A DNA stretch of 64,000 nt, taken from NCBI RefSeq assembly GCF_900142825.1, contig NZ_FRCH01000001.1:1922001-1986000 (forward strand), read 5' to 3'. The notes beneath the pieces were generated by a model. That model saw nothing but the letters and a program-made list of their open reading frames with translations, searched no databases and was not told the origin of the DNA. The DNA comes from Rhodanobacter sp. OK091 (GTDB taxonomy: Bacteria; Pseudomonadota; Gammaproteobacteria; Xanthomonadales; Rhodanobacteraceae). Shown piece by piece: positions 1 through 6,543 of this stretch (position 1 is the stretch's first letter; each line of letters starts with the position of its first letter). Position numbers and translations under genes: made by a program.

Positions 1-1020
1 GCCTGCCGTGGCGGTGCCTATCGTTGGCGCGCCGGGGACGGTCGCGGTATTGACGGTCAGCGTATAGGTGTTTGCTCCGTTGTAGTTCGTGGGCGAACTG
101 CTGTCGGCCATCTGGACGGTGAACGTATAGGTGCTCGCTGTGGTGGGCGTACCGGACAGCACGCCACTGGAGCTCAGGCTCAGCCCCGCCGGCAGACTCC
201 CCGAGCTGACGGCAAAGTTCTTGTACGGGCTGAGGCCGCCGCTCACCGGGATGGTCTGGCTGTAGGGCACGCCGACTGATGGCGCTGGCAGCGGCAAGAA
301 AACGAATGTCGGCTGCAGTATGTCCAGGGCATAACTCTGGGTCGCCGTGACACCGTTCTTATCGGTGACCTGGATGCCTACCGTGAAGTTGCCCCATGCG
401 GTCGGCGTGCCAATAAAAGTGCGGGCGACGGGGTCAAAGTTCATACCGGGCGGGTACGTGCCGCTGACCTTCGCAAAGGTATAGGGCGAAGTACCGCCTG
501 TGGCGCTGAGGGCTACCGCTTGGGTATAAGCCGTGCCTTCCACAGGTGCGATCAAGGAAGACGGAGAGATCGTAATCGACGATGTCTTGGGGGCAATGGA
601 GACGTTGACGGTTATCGGGGTGTTGTTGGCGTCATAGAAAACAAAGGTGTCGCTGGTGGAGGTGCCAAGGCCATCATTGGTATAGGTGATGATTTCGGTA
701 ATCGTGTTTGCCGATGCGTGTCCATGCAAGGGTGTCGATGGAGTACCGATGATTCCCAAAACGCCTGTGGGATCGCAAGCCGCTGTCACGTTGATGTCGA
801 TGCTGCCGCCTGAGGCCATCGGCGACGTGGACGGCGTAGTGTTTGCGTCGGGAACGTTGAAGGTGGGACACAAGGGCGCGGGCGGCGTTGTTGCGCTGGC
901 CATGCCCGGCCATGTCATGGCAATAATGCACAGCAGCGCCAAGGCGCCAAGCTGCGCATACCAGGATCGACCATTGCCCCGCGACATCGCCGATCCATGC
1001 GCTTGCGAACGCTGCTGCAT
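1..1020 (-). CDS. Secreted Ig-like (He_PIG-type) repeat protein, C-terminus beyond window
   Basis: The frame is open for 340 codons from the start to the window edge, so the C-terminus is missing. A signal peptide (hydrophobic LALLCIIAMTW, likely cleavage after ASA near residue 43) precedes an exported region with two putative-Ig repeats at about residues 145-235 and 245-325. Their hallmarks are SGGLSPY, LPAGLSLSSSG and LSGTPT. It then enters a PGAPTIGTA linker typical of the start of a fibronectin-III or further Ig repeat. The start at 1020 is chosen because AGGGGA lies 7 nt upstream; an ATG two codons earlier is too close to it. It is divergent from the tail-collar genes across about 280 bp. 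Probably a large surface or secreted adhesin-like protein; the exact role is unknown. Confidence 0.8.
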   Translation of the reverse strand, partial: MQQRSQAHGSAMSRGNGRSWYAQLGALALLCIIAMTWPGMASATTPPAPLCPTFNVPDANTTPSTSPMASGGSIDINVTAACDPTGVLGIIGTPSTPLHGHASANTITEIITYTNDGLGTSTSDTFVFYDANNTPITVNVSIAPKTSSITISPSSLIAPVEGTAYTQAVALSATGGTSPYTFAKVSGTYPPGMNFDPVARTFIGTPTAWGNFTVGIQVTDKNGVTATQSYALDILQPTFVFLPLPAPSVGVPYSQTIPVSGGLSPYKNFAVSSGSLPAGLSLSSSGVLSGTPTTASTYTFTVQMADSSSPTNYNGANTYTLTVNTATVPGAPTIGTATAG

Positions 1021-1303
1021 ATCCATGTCCCCTGTAAACATCCGGTTTCACCCGTCGCGTCACCGCGACAAGCCCCCTGACCGATGCTGCATAACGGCCA
1101 CCTTGGCCGCTCCCCTTGCGCAATCTGCCTATTGCCTGCGAAGACGGCATAGACAAACTGCGAAATTACCCCCAATGGAGGCGCATCCTAGGCCAGTCAT
1201 GGCGGCGATGCCAGTGGCCACTTGTCAAGCACGTGCAAATAAGGTCAAAGTAATTGGAGGCGGGCACCGGTTCGGTCGTCCTGCCTTCACCAGGGGGAAA
1301 GCC

Positions 1304-1813
1304 ATGGCTGAATTTTTCATCGGGCAGGTCATGCCTACCGGATTTTCGTTTGCGCCCAAAGGATTTGCCCTCTGCAACGGGCAACTCTTACCCATCTCGC
1401 AAAATCAGGCTTTGTTCGCGCTACTCGGCGTGCAATACGGCGGCAATGGCACGACCAATTTCATGCTGCCGGACCTGCGCGGACGCACGCCGATCGGCTA
1501 CGGCGGCAATAATTATCCGATAGGTACCGTAGCCGGCAACGAAAACGTCACTTTGACGCCACAGACGCTTCCGACTCACAACCATGTCGGCAACGCGACT
1601 ACCACGGCAGGCACGGTGCGCAATCCGGCCAACGGCCTCTACGGCGCCGTCGCCAGCGAGGCCTTGTATGGAGCCGCCAGCGGCCCGCAGGTGGTCTTGA
1701 ATGCCGGCACGCTGTCCACCACTGGCAACAGCCAGCCGCACCAAAATATGCAGCCTTACAACGTGATCAATTTCTGCATCGCGTTGACCGGCTTCTTCCC
1801 CTCGCGCAACTGA
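1304..1813 (+). CDS. Tail-collar domain protein (microcystin-dependent protein-like), copy 1
   Basis: A 169-residue protein opening MAEFFIGQVMPTGF, with LPDLRGRTPIGYG at about residues 57-70, the histidine motif LPTHNH, and the closing block FCIALTGFFPSRN. These are the marks of phage Tail_Collar/MdpB-like proteins (COG4675). The start is fixed by AGGGGGA at 1292-1298, 5 nt before the ATG; the frame is open further upstream but has no supporting signal. It is the first of three tandem paralogs spaced 24 and 37 bp apart. Bacterial chromosomal copies occur outside prophages and their role is not established. No other phage structural gene is present here. Confidence 0.85.
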   Translation: MAEFFIGQVMPTGFSFAPKGFALCNGQLLPISQNQALFALLGVQYGGNGTTNFMLPDLRGRTPIGYGGNNYPIGTVAGNENVTLTPQTLPTHNHVGNATTTAGTVRNPANGLYGAVASEALYGAASGPQVVLNAGTLSTTGNSQPHQNMQPYNVINFCIALTGFFPSRN

Positions 1814-1837
1814 TGCCCACGCATTGGAGCATGGCCA

Positions 1838-2365
1838 ATGAGCACACCTTACGTCGGTGAGATACGGTTGTTTCCCTACACGTTCGCCCCGGTCGGCTGG
1901 CAATTGTGCGACGGGAGTTTGCTGGGCATTGCCGACTATGAGGTGTTGTATACCTTGATCGGCACCACGTTCGGCGGCAACGGCCAGACCACCTTTGGCG
2001 TACCCGATCTGCGCGGACGCGTCCCGGTCCACCAGGGTACGGGTTCCGGCTTGACGCCACGCGTGATGGGGGAATTGAACGGCTCGGAAAGCGTCACCTT
2101 GATCAGTGCGCAGATGCCCGCCCACACGCACAACTTTGCCGCGACCAGCAGCATTGCCTCCATCAACTCGCCAGGCAGCACGGCGGAACTGGGCGGCCTG
2201 GGCACCGATACGATGTACACGAGTACGGTCTCGGCCAGCAGCGTATCGCCGGACAGCGCCACGATCTCGCAAAGCGGCGGCAGCTTGCCGCATGAAAATC
2301 TGATGCCCACCCTCACGGCGACCTTTTGCATCGCCGTGAACGGAATATTTCCTTCGCAGAATTGA
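1838..2365 (+). CDS. Tail-collar domain protein, copy 2
   Basis: A 175-residue paralog of the preceding gene: start STPYVGEIRLFPY, central VPDLRGRVPVHQG, histidine motif MPAHTHN, and the conserved ending FCIAVNGIFPSQN. GGAG at 1826-1829 lies 8 nt before the ATG. The short gap to copy 1 suggests one transcript. The region between the HxH motif and the C-terminal block is the most divergent among the three copies and is Ser/Thr/Gly rich, which would fit a variable surface-exposed part. Function unknown beyond family membership. Confidence 0.85.
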   Translation: MSTPYVGEIRLFPYTFAPVGWQLCDGSLLGIADYEVLYTLIGTTFGGNGQTTFGVPDLRGRVPVHQGTGSGLTPRVMGELNGSESVTLISAQMPAHTHNFAATSSIASINSPGSTAELGGLGTDTMYTSTVSASSVSPDSATISQSGGSLPHENLMPTLTATFCIAVNGIFPSQN

Positions 2366-2402
2366 TCCGCGCTGCCGTTGGCGCGCGCCAGGAGACATCC
2401 GC

Positions 2403-2936
2403 ATGACTACTCCGTATATCGGCGAAATCCAAATATTCGGCTTCAATTTCGCACCGTATCAGTGGGCGATCTGCAGCGGGCAGATCATGCCGATCACCCA
2501 GAACTCCGCGTTGTTCTCGCTGCTCGGCACCAATTTCGGCGGCAACGGGACGACGAACTTCGGCTTGCCGAACTACGTCGGCAACGCGGCCTGCAGTCAG
2601 GGCCAGGGGGTGGGACTGACATCGCGCACGGTGGGCGAGTCGTTCGGCACGGAAGGTGTCACCCTCCTGCAGACGGAAATGCCTATGCACAACCACAACA
2701 TGAACTTGCACGGCCAACAGGATGCCAGCCTGCGTCATGGCATTCCGCTGACCGGTGACGCCGTACTCCTGCCCGCCCAGGCCACCCCATTCGTTCCCCA
2801 AGCCACGTCCAACACCACCTTCGCGCCGAACATGATCGGTGTTACCGGCCAAGGCCAGTCGCACGAGAATCGTCAACCGCTACTCGCGCTGAATTTTTGC
2901 ATCGCCCTGGCCGGACAATTTCCAGCGCGGCCGTGA
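2403..2936 (+). CDS. Tail-collar domain protein, copy 3
   Basis: A 177-residue third paralog: TTPYIGEIQIFGFNF at the N-terminus, a looser collar motif (GLPNYVGNAACSQG where copies 1 and 2 have PDLRGR), histidine motif MPMHNHNMNLHG, and the C-terminal block FCIALAGQFPARP. AGGAGA at 2390-2395 is the ribosome binding site. The stop codon overlaps the GTG start of the following acetyltransferase by 4 nt (GTGA), indicating translational coupling and one operon. The extra histidines and loss of the PDLRGR motif make this the most diverged copy. Confidence 0.85.
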   Translation: MTTPYIGEIQIFGFNFAPYQWAICSGQIMPITQNSALFSLLGTNFGGNGTTNFGLPNYVGNAACSQGQGVGLTSRTVGESFGTEGVTLLQTEMPMHNHNMNLHGQQDASLRHGIPLTGDAVLLPAQATPFVPQATSNTTFAPNMIGVTGQGQSHENRQPLLALNFCIALAGQFPARP

Positions 2937-3517
2937 GCGCGCCATCACTGCCCAACCTGATCTTTCCGCCGTCGCAAACATCATCCACCACGCTTGCCGA
3001 AGTCCTGCAGAAGCAGGGCTTCGCCTGGCGTGCGGCGGAGCAAACGGACCTTGCCTTCCTGCGCACGTTGTACGAAACCCTGCGCGCCGACGAACTGGCC
3101 TCGCTCGATTGGCCAGAGGCGACGCGGCGGGCATTTCTGGATAGTCAGTTCGCCTTCCAGCACCATCACTTCACCACGCATTTCGAGCGCGCCGAATTCC
3201 TCGTGCTCCAACACGACGGCGATGCGGTGGGCCGTCTCTATCTGCTGCGCGAACCGCCGAGATGGCTGATTGTCGACATCGCCTTGTTGCCCGCGTGGCA
3301 GGGACGCGGCATCGGCACAACCTTGCTGCGGCAACTGCAGCAGGATGCGCAAGACGCACAAACACAGGGACTGGCGTTACACGTGCGGCTGGACAACCCG
3401 CGCGCCCAAGCGTTGTACGCCCGGCTCGGCTTCGGGGATGAAAGCGTCGATGGCATGCACAAGCTCATGCACTGGGACGTGCCCTCGGCCGTCGCTCAGT
3501 TGAAGTCGCTCAATTGA
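2933..3517 (+). CDS. GNAT family N-acetyltransferase
   Basis: A 194-residue protein with the acetyl-CoA binding motif A of GNAT enzymes (IALLPAWQGRGIGTTLL, about residues 115-131) followed by the C-terminal motif NPRAQALYARLGF. The GTG start overlaps the stop of the third tail-collar gene (GTGA). An in-frame ATG at 2897 would overlap that gene by 40 nt and is less likely. Operon position suggests it modifies a tail-collar protein or a shared partner, but that is inference; the substrate cannot be read from the sequence. Its 3' end overlaps the convergent DUF6916 gene by 8 nt. Confidence 0.85.
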   Translation: MSAPSLPNLIFPPSQTSSTTLAEVLQKQGFAWRAAEQTDLAFLRTLYETLRADELASLDWPEATRRAFLDSQFAFQHHHFTTHFERAEFLVLQHDGDAVGRLYLLREPPRWLIVDIALLPAWQGRGIGTTLLRQLQQDAQDAQTQGLALHVRLDNPRAQALYARLGFGDESVDGMHKLMHWDVPSAVAQLKSLN

Positions 3518-3803
3518 ACACGGCCTGATACAGGAACCCATCCTGATTGCGCGCCACCGGCACCAGGAAGACACCGAAATCGCCTATGCCCGGACTTTCC
3601 ATCTGGTAGATGCGCTGCGGGAAAAGCACCGGCGATACATGGTGGAACAACAGCGAGAACGGTGCGCGCAGCATGCCGCGAAGCGCCGGCGCGGCCAGCG
3701 GCTTCGCTTCGATCAACACGAACGGCGACTTGCCATGACCGAGATCGACGGTGAACGTCTCATGGAGACGGCTTGCGAAATGTTCCAGCGTAAGAATCTG
3801 CAC
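3510..3803 (-). CDS. DUF6916 family protein
   Basis: About 97 residues: ILTLEHFASRLHETFTVDL near the N-terminus, a central RAPFSLLFHH, FPQRIYQMESPGIG, and the ending FLVPVARNQDGFLYQAVFN. This PFSLLF / lPQ-Y / VPV-d--G--YeAVFN pattern is that of the DUF6916 family, which I associate with tail-collar/microcystin-dependent protein loci. The start is uncertain: a GTG at 3803, with a G-run 5 nt upstream, gives the usual family length. In-frame starts further upstream would add residues of low coding quality. It is convergent with, and overlaps, the GNAT gene. Function unknown. Confidence 0.65.
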   Translation of the reverse strand: MQILTLEHFASRLHETFTVDLGHGKSPFVLIEAKPLAAPALRGMLRAPFSLLFHHVSPVLFPQRIYQMESPGIGDFGVFLVPVARNQDGFLYQAVFN

Positions 3804-4260
3804 GGCCACCCCCCGTGGTTCGGCGAGGCGGGAGTGTCGCATGGATGCTTTCGCGACGATAGCTTGCGCGACACGCGGAAAAAGCAGCCGAAGTGATCGC
3901 CACTCCGATCGGTCCGGCTCGCCCGTGACGTTGCCGGCTTGCCGGAACGTGCCGAAGGTCCAGCCCACATCGGGCGCTCACGCATCACGCACAGTGAATG
4001 ATTCGATATCAACGCTCTGTCGAGCGGGCTTTGCCTGAGCCGGTCAGGCACTCGAAAACAATTTGTGATGTTCATCACAAAATCCACAACCGAGAGCGAG
4101 CCTGGGCCAGCTTGGAACAGGCATTGCTTGTGCCTTGACTCAAGGAAGCCACGAGGCGGGGGCCTGGCTATCCAGTTGTGTGGTCGGCTTCCTGGGCGAA
4201 CTGACCACGCGTTTGAGGGCAATCCGTTTTCGCCTACTACACATTCCAGGAGGGAGAGCC
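3804..4260. other. Intergenic region with a CRP/Clp-type site
   Basis: A 457-bp stretch without a convincing gene; the open frames in it lack ribosome binding sites and recognisable protein sequence. The only structured element I see is the perfect dyad at 4062-4081. It separates the tail-collar/DUF6916 block from the cyclic-di-GMP block and must hold the promoter of the MASE1 diguanylate cyclase. Confidence 0.5.
4062..4081. promoter_or_regulatory. CRP/Clp-type binding site
   Basis: Perfect inverted repeat TTTGTGATG-TT-CATCACAAA, containing TGTGA-N6-TCACA, the CRP half-site arrangement also used by Clp of Xanthomonadales. It lies about 180 bp upstream of the diguanylate cyclase start at 4261. 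The match is seen directly; binding by Clp is inferred. Clp in Xanthomonas is itself controlled by cyclic-di-GMP, so feedback is possible. Confidence 0.6.
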
Positions 4261-6468
4261 ATGCGCCGCTTGCTTCCGTCCATATCGTTCGTTGCTCTGC
4301 GGCGAGCCACCCTTATTGCCGTTCTTGTGTTCACGTCCTGCGCCTATTCGCTGGCCCTGGCGCACTCAACGGGCAGCGCACCTTCTCTGTGGATAGCCAA
4401 TGGCGTTCTCGTGGGCAGCCTTCTCCGATTGCCGACGCGCGACTGGTGGCTGTATCTGCTTTTCGGTTTCTCAGTCATGGTGGGAGCTGCGCTGCTGCTT
4501 CACATCTCTCTTCTCGTAGCCCTTGGCCTTGCGGCGGCCGATGCACTCGAAATTTTGGTTGTCTGCTGTGCCGTACGGCGGCAGTTTCCGGAAATCCCCG
4601 ACGTTGTGCCGTATCTGAGCCTGGGCCGCGTGGCCCTCACAAGCACGCTTGTGGCGTGCGCCCTGTCCGCGTTGCTCGCCGGACTCACGGTCCACATCGC
4701 GCAAGGAGCTCCGCTGCTTGCTTTCGCGGAAACCTGGTATCGCGCCCATGTACTGGGAATGGTGATTGTCGCGACGTTCGTGTGGGTGGCTTTCACCGAG
4801 AGGTGGGAACTCTTTGGACCACCGGGCAAGCGGTGGCCGTTTGTTCGCGATATGGCATTGATCGCCGGCACGACTTTCGCCGTGTTTGCGCAGTCGCGAT
4901 ATCCATTGCTGTTCCTGATCTACGCGCCGCTGCTCTTGGCGGTATTCCGGCATCGCTTTGCCGGCCTGGTGGTGGGTATAGCGCTGATCGCGGCCATCAC
5001 CAACATCGCGACAGCCTTGGGGTCGGGACCCTTCAATCTCATTCTCGGCGGATCACGCACCGAACACGCCCTGCTGGCGCAGGTTTTCCTGGGGGTGGCC
5101 TGCCTGATCTCCGTACCGCTGGCCCTGGTTCTCGCCGAACGCCGGCATTTGGAAGACAAAGTACGCGAGAGCGAACTGCGGTATCGAATACTCGCCGACT
5201 ATGCCGGCGATCTGGTGATGCGCATCCGGCCTGACGGCCAGCGGCGTTACGTGTCGCCTTCGATCAAGGAGCTGCTGGGCTGGGACGTCGAGGAGTTCTC
5301 TATGCCACGCCCCGACCTCATTCATCCCGATGACCGCGAGCGTGTGGCACGGGCCGTGGCCGAGCTTCATCGAACAGGTGGCTCGACCATTACCACCTAC
5401 CGCATTCGCCACAAGGACGGCCGTTACGTCTGGTTCGAAGCCCTGGCACGGCTGGTTCCCAGCCCCGAAGGAGATGGCGTGATGGAAATCATCTACACCG
5501 GGCGGGATATCACGCAAAGGGTGATTGCGGAGCAGGCGCTGGCCGACAGCGAACAGCGGCTGCGCACAATCACCGATAACGTACCGGCGGTCATTGCTCA
5601 TGTGGATGCTTCCGAACGCTACACCTTCGTCAATGCGTACGTTGAGCATGTTTCGGGCGAAGACCCGCGACAGATGATCGGAAAAACGATGCGCGAGGTT
5701 CGCGGCGAGCAGATCTATGGCGACCTTCAAGGGCACATTGCGACCGCCTTGGGTGGTGGGGCGGCCATGTTCGAGTACGAGGCGGACTACAAGGGCAAGC
5801 ACCACTGCTTCCAGACCAACTTCGTGCCGGATCGGGACCCGGAGGGGTGCGTTCGCGGCTTCTACGCGCTGACCACGGACATTACCCACATCAAGGATGT
5901 GGAGCAGGAACTGACCAGGCTGGCGCGCTTCGATACGTTGACGGGACTCGCCAATCGCCGCCATTTCGATGAGCGCATCGCCGTGCTGTTGTTGCAGAAA
6001 TACCGGCAGCGGTCGCCGCTTCTGCTCATGATGATCGACATAGACCACTTCAAATGTATCAATGATTCATGGGGTCACGGCGTTGGCGATGAAGTACTCA
6101 AGGCCGTCGGCCAACGCCTTCAAGGCTGCCTTCGCAAGAACGATCTGGTGGCCCGCCTTGGCGGCGATGAATTCGTCGCACTCGTTGAAGACGTGGAGTC
6201 TTCGTCTATCGCGGAAGAATTGACCCGGAAGATCCAGGCGGCCATGGCGCAAGAGATCACGGTGGGTGCCATTCGAATACAGATGACGCTGAGCATCGGT
6301 ATGGCGCTTTGCCAGAGCGCTGCTTCGGCCGATGCCTTCATGCAACTCGCTGACGCCGCGCTCTATGAAGCAAAGGCGGGCGGGCGCAATACCTTTCGCA
6401 TGGCGATACACGAGCCACGAGCTCTGCAGGAACCAGCGGTCGCCTCGAAAGGCATTCGCTCCCGTTGA
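4261..6468 (+). CDS. MASE1-PAS-PAS-GGDEF diguanylate cyclase
   Basis: A 735-residue membrane diguanylate cyclase making cyclic-di-GMP from two GTP. Residues about 10-290 form a multi-span MASE1 sensor (SAPSLWIANGVLVGSLLR). Two PAS folds follow at about 302-420 (ending YTGRDITQRV) and 429-545 (ending TTDITHIKDV). The GGDEF domain is at about 553-712, with an intact GGDEF at 634-638 and the inhibitory I-site RKND five residues before it, so product inhibition is expected. The start at 4261 is supported by AGGAGGGAG 4-12 nt upstream; the frame is open 42 codons further but without a signal. It lies downstream of a CRP/Clp-type palindrome and 75 bp before a second cyclic-di-GMP enzyme. Confidence 0.92.
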   Translation: MRRLLPSISFVALRRATLIAVLVFTSCAYSLALAHSTGSAPSLWIANGVLVGSLLRLPTRDWWLYLLFGFSVMVGAALLLHISLLVALGLAAADALEILVVCCAVRRQFPEIPDVVPYLSLGRVALTSTLVACALSALLAGLTVHIAQGAPLLAFAETWYRAHVLGMVIVATFVWVAFTERWELFGPPGKRWPFVRDMALIAGTTFAVFAQSRYPLLFLIYAPLLLAVFRHRFAGLVVGIALIAAITNIATALGSGPFNLILGGSRTEHALLAQVFLGVACLISVPLALVLAERRHLEDKVRESELRYRILADYAGDLVMRIRPDGQRRYVSPSIKELLGWDVEEFSMPRPDLIHPDDRERVARAVAELHRTGGSTITTYRIRHKDGRYVWFEALARLVPSPEGDGVMEIIYTGRDITQRVIAEQALADSEQRLRTITDNVPAVIAHVDASERYTFVNAYVEHVSGEDPRQMIGKTMREVRGEQIYGDLQGHIATALGGGAAMFEYEADYKGKHHCFQTNFVPDRDPEGCVRGFYALTTDITHIKDVEQELTRLARFDTLTGLANRRHFDERIAVLLLQKYRQRSPLLLMMIDIDHFKCINDSWGHGVGDEVLKAVGQRLQGCLRKNDLVARLGGDEFVALVEDVESSSIAEELTRKIQAAMAQEITVGAIRIQMTLSIGMALCQSAASADAFMQLADAALYEAKAGGRNTFRMAIHEPRALQEPAVASKGIRSR

Positions 6469-6543
6469 GAGGTACAACAGTTCGGTGCGATTAAATTCAC
6501 GGCGTATCAGGTAACAACCATCTATGCCATTACGGATCCTCAT

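Noticed and set aside
686..1303. Upstream extension of the first tail-collar frame
   Set aside because: The extra 206 codons overlap the Ig-like gene on the other strand and lack coding character; a ribosome binding site marks the ATG at 1304.
1304..2936. Tail-collar genes as part of a prophage
   Set aside because: No integrase, terminase, capsid, portal, tail-tube or lysis genes in the window, and the same family occurs as chromosomal non-phage genes.
3713..4222. Minus-strand frame over the gap upstream of the diguanylate cyclase
   Set aside because: Arg/Ser/Pro-rich translation without motif or ribosome binding site, and it would cover the CRP-type site and part of the DUF6916 gene in another frame.
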